From Limanda limanda (taxonomy: Eukaryota; Chordata; Actinopteri; Pleuronectiformes; Pleuronectidae), in assembly GCF_963576545.1 (NCBI RefSeq), contig NC_083646.1, forward strand, positions 14,301,238 through 14,365,237: a stretch of 64,000 bases of DNA. The letters are read 5' to 3'. The notes under the pieces were generated by a model. The model ran no database searches and was not told where the DNA came from. It was given only the letters and a program-made list of their open reading frames with translations. The position numbers and the translations under genes were made by a program. The first letter of the stretch is position 1, and each line of letters begins with the position of its first letter. Of this stretch, positions 23,039 through 36,265 are shown one piece after another.

Positions 23039-24597
23039 GTGTGTGAGCACATACACAGACTAAGGGCTCCCATGCTGACAGTTAACTGAGTAGACAGAAA
23101 AGAACTATAATTAGATTCATCTACTGTTATTGACAAGCGTGACAAGACTCCAGTCTGATCAATACACACACTCACCATATTGTTCCAAATCCCAATAACT
23201 CCGAATATCCGTCTTCACTGCATTAGTTACAGTCAAATAATTAAACCTGCCCTTTTAACTATGGATGATTTTGTGTGTCAAAAAATCTATTTTTTGTTCA
23301 AATAACAAAGATCCTCACATCTGGAAAATATCACTTTGTCTTTGGAATGATAAAAAATAAATTCTGAAATCTTTTGGCAAATTTTTTTTTGTGAAATTTC
23401 ATTTTTGAATACATTTTGGTCAAATTAAGGGGATTTGGCAACCACCAATTACTTTAACAGCAAAAATGCTTAAATAAAACAAACTTTGATTGTGACCGAT
23501 TGCACAGCAACCCTCAGTTTGGGGTTTTCTAAGAAACAGTGTTCTTGAAGGGGGATTTTTGTTTAAATTGAAAATCTAAATATTGAAGAGGAAGACACTG
23601 GATCCTCCATCTTAATCATGTGTTTGCTGTGGTTTATCAGTATGTACATGATATAGTGTTGTTGCATGAATGACTCTGGCCCACCACATCCCGCCCACCA
23701 AAAGCTCTTCGCTGTGAGAATCCATTATTGACAATGCTAAACACTCTCCTACTCCCTGCCATTGACGTCTGACCCCTTCGGTATTTTTTCCTCTATTCAG
23801 AATCACTGATAGGTTTTTGTTTGCCACAACTGCCCCACTTATATTCCCGCATACACTCTTATATTGACTCACTCACTGAGAGCAATACATATAGCCTCGC
23901 GGTGTTTAGTGCATAATCGCCACCATCTTTTAGCCCTAAACAATGCTGTTAAAACCAGCTCAATGGTGACATCTTAGCACCTGTCAGGGATGTCAATACA
24001 TATTTTGCTCCAAGTCACGTCAGAACTTAAGCTAATTGTTGTGCACCAAAATGAGAGACACGTGATAATTGATGCCAATTACCCGACGACGAGCATTGTC
24101 CTTGTAAGACTCGCATTGGACATGGTGAAATCCATTCTCTATTCTATTTTTATTTGTTCCTTAACTAATTGACTGAGATGCGCAGCAACACATGAAACTG
24201 ACAAACCTGATTCTGTCCACTTTGTTGCACATTGATTGAGCCACTCTTACGTCCATCTGTCAAACAACAAGCCACAAGAAAACGACCAATACTTTATAAA
24301 AAGAAATAGAACAACACAATGAGGCTGTGATGAACGACTAATTTGCCATGAAATAAAGGTTGAAACATCAGTGAGAAGAAATGTAGGTTCTAAGTGAGAT
24401 ACTAAACAAGTCGGACCTTCAGGAGGAGAACGAGTGAATATGGTCATTGCTGAGGGGCCTCATGGTTCACGTTAGCTGTTAGCGGTCACTCAAAACAGAG
24501 AAGACGCTCATATTTGATAAATGATTCACATGTATTTTAATTCCGGTCTGTCCTTTGACCTCCAGGGCTGGCTAATGTCTTTCGGGTCACCCCCTGC
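23037..24597. other. Non-coding gene-desert sequence
   Basis: AT-rich, no supported gene, RNA or named repeat. Confidence 0.45.
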
Positions 24598-24598
24598 A

Positions 24599-24661
24599 AC
24601 CTCACACACACAGACACTGTCTCCATCATTCTCTCTGACACACACACACGCACACACACCC
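24599..24661. repeat. Imperfect (CA)n tract
   Basis: CA-rich runs at 24,601-24,612 and 24,637-24,660 separated by unique sequence. Confidence 0.7.
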
Positions 24662-27600
24662 ACGGGGAGAGCGGGCTACAGGAGTCTCAGTTAATGGGAT
24701 TACCCCAGCAGTCCTCAGCCATCCCTAACCTCACCTCCAGGTCCCACTGTGGCAATCAGAGCCATCAGCATCCTTAACGCATCATGGAGAGTGCTTGTGA
24801 TACCACGCCGTGGGGATCTCTGCTCTCTAACCTCTTAACACAGCAGCACTCTAACTGAAGTGACCTCTGCTGCTTTATAGAGCTAACCCCAGAGGAGACC
24901 TAAACGCAGAATCCACCGGGTCACAGTATAAGACACCATTAACCCTAAACCCCTAGGCTGGACTCAGTACATTTAAAAATCTCTCCTCCGGCAATCACAG
25001 CAGCTTCAACACCTTGTTGGCTGACCCCGTCACACACGGGCCCAGATACTCGATCTTTAATGCGAGGGTCACCTCTCTAATGGATCTGTATTTGTGCATC
25101 AGTGCTACGTGTTGCTGACAATAAAAAGAAATGCAAATTTTTTTTATGCTGCTTTGATACTGAAAACACGGGAACGGGTAGACATTCCTTCCTATCCACA
25201 CTCCCAAACACGATTACTTAGAAATGGAGCGGAAAATGGAAGCGATTTATTAACGAGACATTAGAGGCACTTTTAATAACCTTCCCATCCTGCTCAGCAG
25301 GGAGCTGCGGATTACACCACACAGGTTTCGGTGACACCAGAAAGGAAGTCCCCCGCCGGGTGTGTGAAGAGCGCAGAGGGACACAATACCCAGCCTGGGG
25401 TTCTCACATCCCGCTCTGGGCCCTCACCCCAGGGGGAAGGACAATGGGTTAAAAAGGCATGAATGTCCTGCCTATCCAGGATATAATGTAGGTGGCTGCC
25501 ACTGGGTCTGAATGGCCTGACAGAGCAGCGGAGGGAGAGGCACAAAGAGCCCGTAATAAAAGAGATTCCTCGGGTCAGTAAAGCATTGCATTCACTTTGG
25601 CCTCCACAGCTCACAGCCTCTCCTCTCGCATTCACCTTTAGACTAAACTGCAACAGCTAGCTATAGAATATATTTAAAACGGCGAATCTATCAGTGAAGT
25701 GTAAATGTTGTTCTACTGTATAGCAATAAATCCAAGTTTTCAAACATTTTTTGAACCATTATTTATAACTTTTTAAAGAGAAACTAGTAAAAAAAAAGAG
25801 GAAAATATCAAAGCTCCTGCTGATTTATAATAACTATTGTGAGTCAGAAGTTGTATTGTCCGTGGTAGTTTTCGGAGGAAATGTAAGGCGTTCATTGGAG
25901 CTTGTTTGAGTGCACTTAAGAAAAAGAGATCCAGTTTAAAAGGAAAGTGTCACTCCCACTAAACGTACGGGAAGGATTAGAGGAATTCCACAGTATCGAG
26001 TGACACATGTTCGTGCAGAAGTGTGAGAAATCAACACCTTGATGATTTCCTTTTAAACATCTACGCGCCCGCAATGAGTCCATGCCAAACGTTCTGAAAA
26101 GTGTCCAGCTCCATTCAAAACAATTTTTTAAGCCTGTTAGTTTTCAGAGAGTGATGTTTTGTTTCTCCTTTTCATTTTGCTGCACAAAATATCACTTATC
26201 CGATACAAGCAAGTGTCTCCAGTGACTGGGTTGAGTGAATAACCATTAAAATGCGTAACCATTGTCCGATTCACGGGCCGGGACAATCAGATAATGCAGG
26301 GAGTCAAGGGATGATGCCCACACAGACACATGCCTTTACTGCACCCTTAATCTAATTAAAGTAAATAAACTTATAGCTGATCTCCACGGTGACAAAACAC
26401 TGCTGAGGAAGCTAATTTGCTTCCTTGTTGTGGCTCCAGAAACAGATAATACTGTTTTATTACACAAAGGTCACCAGGGAAATTAACTTCTGGGCCAGCA
26501 AATAAAAGAAAGGCCCGGCACTCAGAATAACAAGTACATACTGATTACATTCAATCATGAGAGTCCCAGTTGGATAGGACGCTGACCTTTCTGCCGTTCT
26601 TGTCAGGGAATAAGATATGTAAACGCAGGACGGACCACTTACACCGGGCCATCTCTATGTTGTATTGTGGAAACAATCTGGCGAGGCAACCACTACAAGG
26701 CCGATTGAGCAAGTTATCCGTTTGAAAGAAGTTTAATTTTAACAGTTGAATGGAAATTCAAGAGCCCTGAATTGGATTAAGAGCACACCACTGAATTCAC
26801 AATGAGTGAACCAAAAAGTTCCAGTGTCTGTGTCTCCAGTTTCATATACGGCCAAAGTCGCATTATTAGTCGCCCTCCATTAAATTGATAGGACTGTTCC
26901 AGTTTCTTCTGCATACATGAGACGATTAAGCGTAAATCGACTCGCCAGCAATCATGCCACGATTACCTTCATTTCTGTTATTGTTTATTTCAGCTTCTAC
27001 AACGGGCTAAATGTTTCTTTTATTGTACACTTTCATTTCGTCCCTCTCCTGCTGGTGCAGTTAGTCACTGTCTCCCTCTTTCTCCATGATTGATGTTTAC
27101 AGGTCATAGCAATACTCTTAACTCATTAGTTAGAAAGGGAAAGATGGGAGCACTTGCTGGAGTGAGATATTGCAGGGAAACAGAGGGAGCTATTTCAACG
27201 GGCAGACAGAGAAACTTAGCGTCAGTGTGATAATAGCCCCTGAACTATTGCATGTTTCAATCAATGGAGACAGAAGTAAATAAAAACCAGAGGGGAAGAT
27301 TCACCGGCATCGATCCCAGCTCAACACAGACCTTGCTGACAATCTATGGTCTGGGCCAGTGATGCTCCCAGTCATCCACAAAATCAATGAAACTCATCCT
27401 TTCAATAGCATCCAATTATTAGCACAAAGTAAAGGCAGCCTTCCACAATAAATCAGAAAACTTTATTGAAGAAGGACAGAGACAAGATGAATGCTAATTG
27501 GAATGTGAATAATGTGTGACACTAAAAAACATTACTATTAAAAGCATGTTTCCAACTTGGGTTTCATCTCATGGGAAGAACGCTGTGATAATAACAGATC

Positions 27601-27880
27601 ATTAGGGTCTTAAAGGTAATTCTTGCATTTAATAAAAAATTATTCCCCATACATTTCATACAATGTTCAATTCAAGCTCCTCATCAAAATATGGTAATTG
27701 ATAAATCAAATTAATCTCAAATCGGATCTGAACACAAATTTCAGTTTGGCAAGCTGCACATATACGAGATATTAAAAGACTGGTTCATAATTTTCTTTGA
27801 CTAAAAACACGCCTGTAGTGAATCAGTTAGCTTGCATCTCAGAACTTGGACAAACTAGAACAGCACTCAATAGAGTGCAT
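24662..27880. other. Non-coding sequence with several enhancer-like blocks
   Basis: No coding gene recognised. Repeat-free blocks with balanced composition and dense ATTA/TAAT words occur around 25,210-25,320, 26,220-26,720, 26,860-27,000 and 27,290-27,460, separated by AT-rich spacer. In such a desert beside a developmental transcription factor these are plausible conserved non-coding elements, but this is from composition and context only. Confidence 0.35.
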
Positions 27881-28172
27881 AGTTCAGCCAAGGCCCATCA
27901 GTCACTAGAGCTGCACCAAATTTAACACACATTGATATCAGTCCCCTTATCATGCCTGGTTTTTCATCAAAAGCCATGAATAATTCTCTGAGAAATCAGG
28001 TTCAATGCCTAAAGTACTCTCTCTCTCTCACAACACAGAAAATGATAGAATCCTGCATCTTCTTATTTGTCCAGATCCACCTCATGTCTCATCCTTCCAC
28101 CAAGTATTTGTGCAATCCGTTCAGCAGTTTTTTTGTAATCCTGCTGACAAACAGACAGGGACAGGGTTGAAA
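27881..28172. repeat. Teleost interspersed repeat, copy B
   Basis: Shares with copy A (1,713-2,060) the start GCCAAGGCCCATCAGTC, the CACCAAATTTAACACAC word, a middle segment ending in TCCAGATCCA, and a 3' part with TTGTAATCCTGCTGACAAAC followed by AGACAG. In this copy the AACAAACA tail is short and the terminal CCTTGGC word is missing, so it is 3'-truncated or decayed. The common order of shared words over about 290 bases is the main evidence for a dispersed element. Confidence 0.55.
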
Positions 28173-28595
28173 ACATAAAATAAAACCCAAGGCAAACCTA
28201 ATAGCAAGTTATTTTTTATGGTGGTAAGTGATAAAGGATATTTTTAGTGAACTGATCCTTTAATAATCCATCCCTGCATCTTGAGAGACGACCCTCAGCC
28301 CCCCAGCTTCTCTTTTATGTGGTCAAATGATGTGGGGGTTTTCTTTGTCATTTCATGAACTGCAACAGACCAAATGCATCAACAACAAATTGGATGAATA
28401 TTGTCAGAAGTCTATATAACTACATCTTGCAGTTTGACACCATGACCAGCTGTATGTGTACCCCTCAGGACAGTCAGGCTTTTTTCCACTGCTCATTGCC
28501 GTGTACATTAGATGAGGGAAGCAGCCACTGTTCCCCTCTGCTGGCTCCCGAGTAATAACCATTAATTTCCCATCATAGTTTGTGTTAATTAAAAA
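28173..28595. other. Non-coding spacer
   Basis: Nothing recognised beyond mixed AT-rich sequence. Confidence 0.45.
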
Positions 28596-28596
28596 A

Positions 28597-28865
28597 GCTA
28601 CAGGTTTAATTGCCGTTAAATGTAATGATGTTAGATCTCATGTTCGCGCGTTCAGCTGCCGCCATCAGCAGCTCGTTACTCAGACTCGCTGGATTTAATC
28701 AGATCGAGAAGGAAGACTTGTCTCTAATTATCTGCTCCACTTTATCATTTAATCTTACTAAAACCGCTCCTCGCATGTGCCGCGGCCTCGACTTACAATA
28801 AATGACTGTTGATGATGAAACGCAGCAATTAAGTGTTCTGCCAATGCAATTATTTGCTTACATGT
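28597..28865. promoter_or_regulatory. Candidate conserved non-coding element
   Basis: Repeat-free block with homeodomain-type words (GGTTTAATTGCCGTTAAATG, GGATTTAATCAGATCG, CTCTAATTATCTGC, TTTAATCTTACTAAAACCGC) between GC-rich CpG-containing segments (TTCGCGCGTTCAGCTGCCGC, ATGTGCCGCGGCCTCG). Intact CpGs in a desert are unusual and suggest constraint. Short plus-strand frames have no exon borders. Regulatory function is inferred. Confidence 0.3.
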
Positions 28866-29865
28866 GCTTTATTGCGTGTTTATTTAGACACTGTTTATGT
28901 CTTGAATATATTGATATCTGCTATTACTTACAAAGTAAATTCAGAGAAAGCGCCTAAAGTGCAAAGTGGAGACAAAAGAAAGTTGCATTAAATTAGCACA
29001 AACTTAAAAAACATTATTTGTGAGTTACTATATCAGCAAAAGCAACCACAAAAGGAACAGGAGGAACAATATCACGTATAATGACTAAGAGCAGAATTTG
29101 ATCTACAGCATTACTCCAATCATCACAAGTTCACCAGTAAACAACAGCTTGAACTGGGTTTACCAGATGTTAAACCCCAGTGCGTGAGCCTTCTGAAGTC
29201 ATTTTACTGTAACAGTTCTGCTAAATGAGCCGTGAATTTCTTTTCGCGGCGTTGATGCTGACCCACACTCATCAAGTTTTACAGATATTAAAAAGCAATT
29301 ATCCCCCTTTCTTCCAAAATGGCCTCCCTACAGTATGCAAAGGGATGTAATTTGGTCTGTGCCGCGACGAGAGGGCGAAACCAGCCGATGTGCCAGCGTA
29401 CAGTGAACGGGACACTTCCTGTAGTCGGTGTGGGAGGACCCTGGGTATTACTGCACTAATTTATGAGCCTCCTCCAGATGTCATAAATCTGCTCTGCTCA
29501 ACAGCTCATCAACACCACTGCAGTTATAGAACAGTATCTGGTAACTGTGCACACAAGATCAATCAACTACTCTTCATCCAGAGATACTTTTGGGTGGTGT
29601 CACCATAAAGAGCTGCTGGAGAGCCGTCAATCTTGTGTTCCCCATTCGCTGTAATAGTTTATCATAGTGAGAGTGACATCGGTTCCTGTGTGAAGGGATG
29701 CACGAGAGATAAAGGGTAAAAAATGGCTTTAATGCATGTGTATTGTAGTCATATGATAACTCCCGTGATAAGACATCATAAACACACAGCTATGTTTTCC
29801 AGCCATCCCCCCCTCCTCTTCCCCTACAAGCTGACATCATGGATTTGGCGTCTCCCTCCTCATTG
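28866..29865. other. Non-coding spacer
   Basis: AT-rich first half, more balanced second half. No gene or named repeat seen. Confidence 0.4.
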
Positions 29866-29869
29866 TTGG

Positions 29870-30065
29870 ATGAAGTGCTGCGAGAGCCCACTTGCTCGTA
29901 GTATGGTCGGGGAAGAAAATCTGATTAAACAATTAGTGTCAATTAGCCCCAACCAAATCATTCCGCAAACAATTGGTCTCTAGTGCCCGGCTTAATTACA
30001 GGCGACTTTCAGCTCCTTATCATGAGCCATGTCGCCCGTGATTCATGTCCGACTCACGCCTGTCC
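29870..30065. promoter_or_regulatory. Candidate conserved non-coding element
   Basis: Dense ATTA/TAATTA content in unique sequence: CTGATTAAACAATTAGTGTC, AATTAGCCCCAACC, GCAAACAATTGGTC and GGCTTAATTACAGGCG, followed by CATGAGCCATG. This is the motif texture of vertebrate developmental enhancers. No exon signals. Conservation not tested. Confidence 0.3.
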
Positions 30066-33000
30066 CTCAAGCACCATCAATTATCCACCAGTAAACAAAT
30101 CCACCAGGCAAAAAAAAATAGAAAACACCGCTCCAGGTCCCAGGCCTGATTAGCATACCTCTATGTATGCTTGTCAGCTGCTGTTCAACTACAAGGGACC
30201 CGAGCCGGGATGTGAGGAGGTGAACAGTCGGCTGATGAAGGGATAACATGAGACGATGATTGGGATGAAGAGAGATACGGGGTCATGTGGTCGTCTGATT
30301 TGAGTAAACCGCAAAACGTGATCTGTTCTGATTCTGCAGGAACAACCATCAGGCTGAACTCATTGAAAACAGGCACGTGAATTGAAAAACATCATGCCAC
30401 ATTTGTATCGAACCCTCGTACACCGTGATTGATCCCTCTAATGGGAGTCTCCGGAGATATTTTTGCATTTTTCTTTAAGTTTGATCATGTCAAAACAAAG
30501 GCGTGCAGGCACATCCAAGTCTCAAAAAGTGAGGTCAGAAGTCCATGATTTCAACACTCATACACACACGCGTGTCTACCGAACGTACACAATGCACAAA
30601 ATGTGTGAAGGGGAGCGATAGCAGGCGCGATGACATGTTAAATTACCCTGGTGATGTATAGCTTAATGAACCCCTTGTGTTGATCACGCTCCACATTAAT
30701 CAACGGCCATGAACAGATTCCCTTATTTTCTCAATGCTGCCTTGATAAACTGCAATTTCATTTAACCTTGGACAGCAACTTTAATAGCTTCCACAGGACA
30801 ACTGTCAATACTTCCCTGGGTATACAGTGATTAAATTGCAAGGCGAGAAGTGTGTCCCGGCTTCCTCCTCGTGCTCATCCTGCCCCCCCCCTCCGCCCCA
30901 CCCCACCCCCACCCTCATCCCCACCCCCTCTTACTTCAAATCACAATTTGTACTTTCTCGCTTGCACAGGCTGCACTTAAAGAGCAAAGTAAAAAACTGA
31001 CATTTTTGGGACCGTTTGTTGTGGTTCCACTTTAAAAAAACACACATTTATTTGTCTTTTACATGATATTATTGTATTTTATAGAAATAATCCGTTGTAT
31101 AATTTGGTATTTGTATTTTCAAATACAGATAGTTGCTACACTTTTCAGTTGTAATTACCTGTTGTTTCCTCTGCGGATTTTGAGCATATCTTAATTCTAA
31201 ACAGGCCTATAATCTCTAAGGTGACAGCCTGTGTCCAATACTTTGACATGACGGAGATGAGCCGTCTCTAGGGCTAATATTTCAATCACACTTCTTTTTT
31301 TTCCCTTTCTTTTCTCTATTCTTTTCTGAATTTCCTTGTTGTCTCTGAGCTCGATGGACAGGATAAAACAAGATGGTGACAGGCAGTGACCTGAGCCCTG
31401 TCATAATGATTTTCTGTGATATCCTCCACCCTTGTCAATTTAGCATAAATTATCAGCCATGAAAGGCCCAAGGGCTGATTAAAACCAATTGTCTGGGTAG
31501 GGAAGGACAAGGCAACCTCTTTATTGTATGATAAACTAAGTTAATGGAAGAAGACAATCTCCCCTCTGGGAAATCGGACTGACTCTTAATTAAAGCATTG
31601 TGTTTTCTCTGCTGGGTAGAAGGACCTTTCTGTTATTCCAACATGCACTTGAATGAAACTTTAATGATAACGTGACGGATAAACGCAGGCAACAAGTCAG
31701 GATGGGGAAAAAAATACATCGTTTTTCTTCCTGCGTGCAAAAGATGATGCATTTGAGCAGCTTGCAAATGTAATCAACGCCAATCACCCTCAACAAATGA
31801 TGCAACTGTGTGTTTCAACAGATTTGTTTATCAAAAAAACACATCCCTGACACAGGGTTAATTACACGCGATCTAAAAACGCATTATCACCTCTGGAGAA
31901 CATCACAATCACATCCTCAGAGGAAAAAGATTCAAGTTGTGTGTAACATGTTGAATCAATGTTGTCGTGCGGCTTCCCTTGCGCTCAGGGAACAATACGA
32001 GTTTGCCTTACTCTTGTGCTTCTCGGATGACATAACAGAAAAGCAAACATTTCTCTGTCCTGCGCCTCTCATTGGCTTCCTCCACCCACACTTGAGCGGT
32101 GACAGGCGTGCACCCAGACTTCCATTATTATCCAACACAGCAAGAATGCCTCCAGGAGGATAATTACTGAAACTTGAAGAGCCAGGGCTAATCCTAAGTA
32201 CTTCACTTTGTATGACTGCCTCGCCCGCCTGTCTCTTAGACTGCCGCTCATACTGACAAAGTGCAATGTTGGGCTCATAGAAAGTCAATAAGAAGACCTC
32301 ATGGCCCACAGAAGAAGCGGTCGAGCCAAATGGCGGCAAAACACACTGTTGTCTCTGTTTATCATAAGCAGCCTGTGTTTGAAACACTGTAATCTATCAC
32401 CTCCAAGCAAACAAGTGGCCCGGGGGGAAAACAGACGACGAGGCCACCCAACAATTTCTAAAATAAATTATTTAAATTCTTATTTTAATAATAGTCAGAC
32501 CGTCTTTTGGTGAGAGGAGAGCAAACAATCCACACACATTACAGAGGGATCTAACACTGGCAGGAGGGCTACAGCAAGAGCTACAATGCAACCTGGAATA
32601 AGAAGTCCTGACTCTCAGTGCTGCTGCTGCTGCTGTCAGCCGGGCTGTGACTGACAGGCGCTGAGACAGATCATTAGCGCCCTGTCCTGACATATTTGCG
32701 TGACAAGAACCACTGCAATTCTGCGGATGTTCGTTATTTAACATACAATTATCTTAATATAGGGAGACAAATTATGCCAATCCAAATTACCATTTACATG
32801 GTTTCCATGTAAACCAGCAACGTAGGGACTGTGAACAAAGAAGCCAGTGATCAGGTTTGTTGAATAAATCAACTTTAAATTAAAGACTCTAAACAGCCCG
32901 ATGTGCAAATGTTCAGATTTTATCTGATGTGATTTTGATTCATGTATAGATTTTTATTTACCAGTGGTGATTTACTATGTCTCGTTTTGATGTTTTGGCG

Positions 33001-33335
33001 CAAAGAGACAAAACTTGAAAAGCAAAGTATTCTGGCGGCTTGCTCTCACTCTATTCATCCCAGGAGGAACCAGAGGCTTCTCCAGACAAAGCCAGGAACA
33101 GCTGGCTGATCGATACCCGACAAAAGCTCAGAGGTTAGAGCAGTCAAAAGATTGTTAACTAGCCATTTTATTTGCCAGACATTTATATCATTGTTTATGG
33201 TTCAGTGCACCCCTTCAGTACTGGTCATGCTGCACACCTGTGCTTGGAACACTTTCGGGGCCTATTCACCCACTTTTCATGACCTCATGGGCAAAGGAAA
33301 AAAAAAAATAATGGCACGTCTGAGTCAAACAAAAT
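30066..33335. other. Non-coding gene-desert sequence
   Basis: No supported gene. A C-rich tract lies at 30,880-30,930. Blocks at 31,360-31,510 and 32,030-32,300 are repeat-free with a balanced composition and may be regulatory. A short GCT run (32,621-32,635) is present. Confidence 0.4.
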
Positions 33336-33340
33336 ATTGA

Positions 33341-33612
33341 GATATAGCGAGAGAGAGAGAGGGAGAGAGCGACAGAGAGAGGGAGAGATATAGAGACAGA
33401 GAGACAGTTATAGAGAGTAATATAGAGATAGTTATTGAGACGGATAGAGGTAGATATAGGGATACTAATAGATAGATACAAACAGAGAGATATAGATATA
33501 GAGATTAGAGGGAGAGAAAGAGATAGAGATATTGAGATAGATAGATAGAGATAAAGAAAGAGATAGATATACAGAAAGAGATAGAGCGAGCGATAGAGAA
33601 AGATAGAATTAT
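33341..33612. repeat. Degenerate (GAGA)/(GATA) purine-rich array
   Basis: About 270 bases dominated by GAGA and GATA units with interruptions. The minus strand reads Ser-Leu/Ser-Ile repeats in an artefactual frame. It lies some 500 bases before a long (ATCT)n array, whose complementary strand is GATA, so the two could pair in an inverted arrangement. Confidence 0.85.
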
Positions 33613-34097
33613 ATTTACCGAAGGCATTAGTCTACAGGTGAACTAATGGCAGTGGAGGACGGGATGGGCCTGCTTGCATATATGTATACATGCAAATTCC
33701 TGCATATGCGTGTGTGTGTGTTTATGTTTGTGTGAACTCGAGTGTTGTTGTTGGTGGTGGTGGTGTTACCAGTGCATCCCAGCCGGTAACACATGGCTCT
33801 GCTGCCACCACTCTGGCTCGTGTTGTGCGTGTCCCTGCAGGCTGGCAGAGAAGGGGAGACTCTCTCTGCGGCTCACCCAGGCGGAGAGGGGCTTCCTGCG
33901 CATCTTTTGTCTCACCATTTGGGCCCTTGTGTCTGTGGCTGCCCCTGCTCCTGCTCCGGACCCACTTGGCAGCTCACCGTGCAGACGGACATCTGCTCTC
34001 TTCCAACCTCCTGGTGAATAGAGAATACAACAAGCAACAGACCCCGCTCTGCACACACACTAGTGCATACAGTTACACACTGTCTGCTGAGACAGTT
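33613..34097. other. Unique spacer between two tetranucleotide arrays
   Basis: GC-balanced sequence (33,730-34,030) with open frames in several phases on both strands. The 208- and 170-codon plus-strand frames gain most of their length by reading through the downstream (ATCT)n array and are not genes. A short GT/TGG-rich part is at 33,706-33,770. Confidence 0.5.
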
Positions 34098-34100
34098 GCT

Positions 34101-34567
<467 letters not shown>

Positions 34568-34800
34568 TCACATAGTTTCATAGCATCTATTTTCATCTAT
34601 CTTTCAATCTATCTCTCTATTGCATGCAGTTTCATAGCCCCTGCTGGGTCAATATTAATAAATCTATGTATCTACATATACATCTTTTGCATATTTTCAT
34701 AGCATCTGTTGGGACAATTTGTATCTACCTGCCCATCTTTCTATATATCTATTTATCTATTTATCTACATATCTACCGATCTACCGATCTATCTACTAAA
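34568..34800. repeat. Decayed ATCT flank containing a three-copy repeat
   Basis: The sequence remains TATC-rich but contains three spaced copies of a TTTCATAGC(A/C)(T/C)CT word at about 34,576, 34,630 and 34,695. The last two are followed by CTG(C/T)TGGG(T/A)CAAT. The spacing of about 54 and 65 bases suggests a small minisatellite or a duplicated flank that grew with the array. Confidence 0.6.
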
Positions 34801-36200
34801 TGTATTTACAGGTTAAACTGCAATAAAACATTATTGCTATAAATTATTACCATCATTTTAATAATGTACCCTGTGTGTCTTTATTTTTATTTTTTTTATT
34901 GTATAGAAAATATATATTTATGAGTGTGCAGCCTAAACCACATCTCAGACTTCTAATTGCTGTGGAAAAGCCACAAGTGATTACCTCCATCTCACGGTCT
35001 TCCTGCAGGAAAAACCCGTGAAGAGGAGAAGGCCCTCTCCCTCTAAATCGAGTGGCTTTGTAAACCTCCACATTAAAAAAAAAAAAAAGTATAGTCCTCT
35101 CTGCATCTCAGGGCCTGACTCCTTTCTCCCCCGGTCTCCTGTGTGAGCGCAGTGATTCTGCAGCACGCAATATTGAGCACACTTTGTTCGTGCTCAGCGG
35201 CCCAGAATAACTCGGTCATTATGGTGGCGAAAGGGACAGGTTTTGAGTTTGATTTCATGATGGTAATATAGCCCATGTGCGTAGGAGAAGAAAGCCTTCA
35301 ATGGGGACATCTGTTCGGTGCGGCTTACAGTTACAGCCGCCCGATAAGAACAACCTGTGCACATGCTCAATCTGAACTCGCACCGACCCTCTCTCTCCCC
35401 CTCTGGCTGCATGGCGGCCCAGCGCAACAGGCCACAAAGGAGGGTTTGAAAAAAAAAAAAAAATTGTGTTGAAAAGTGGTGCGCTCAGAATAAATAAGAT
35501 TATCAGATTTTGAAAGTGATGTGGATTAAATATCTCCTGTCGCTGTGAGGCTTCAGCAGCAAGGGAGTGGGAGGGGGGGGGGGGGTTATCACACTGACCT
35601 CTGACATCAGTTTTGCTGGTATGATCACTTGGTAATTTGTCACCAGAGGCCAACACGTCCCCTGTAGCTGCGGCACATATACACTGATGATCTGCAAATG
35701 CCCCCCCACACTCCTTCCCCAACCTCCCCTAAAAAAAAGAAAATCATAATATAGAATGAACAGGAAGGAAGAGGACATGGGGAAACCAGTTTTTACCGCA
35801 ACTATTTTCTGCTGAAATATAAGCTTTAAATTCCGTTTGAATAAATAACCTGAGCGTCTTTATGGGAGTTTATGGTGAAAAGAGGAGGTTGCTGGATTAT
35901 TCCCAAACTTAATCCCAGCAGGGCTGAGAATATAACATCCCTGTGGTCCTGAGCGAGAGCGGCTGCATGGAGATGGGTTTTTTATTCTGCTGAGAGCAAA
36001 CGTCGAGGGTCAGTCAGTGCACTGCGGAGCGGAGCGGCACGGTACGTTTCTTTTTATTCTCACCGTGTCACTTTTCATCCACTGCTACATGACGTGGTGC
36101 TTTTCCATGTCCTGCGACTGATCCGTTTTGGGGGAAATAAAACAATTAACGAGCGACGATACGGATCGATACGGCGTCAATCAGACATGTGGACATGTGG
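34801..36200. other. Non-coding sequence
   Basis: Contains A runs at 35,074-35,088 and 35,449-35,463 and a 13-base G run at 35,573-35,585. The GC-balanced segment 35,090-35,430 gives overlapping short frames without support. No gene. Confidence 0.45.
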
Positions 36201-36228
36201 ACGTGTGTGTGTGTGAGAGAGAGAGATA

Positions 36229-36260
<32 letters not shown>
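36201..36260. repeat. (GT)n/(GA)n compound microsatellite
   Basis: GT units, a short GAGAGAGA segment, then a (GT)n run to about 36,260. Confidence 0.9.
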
Positions 36261-36265
<5 letters not shown>

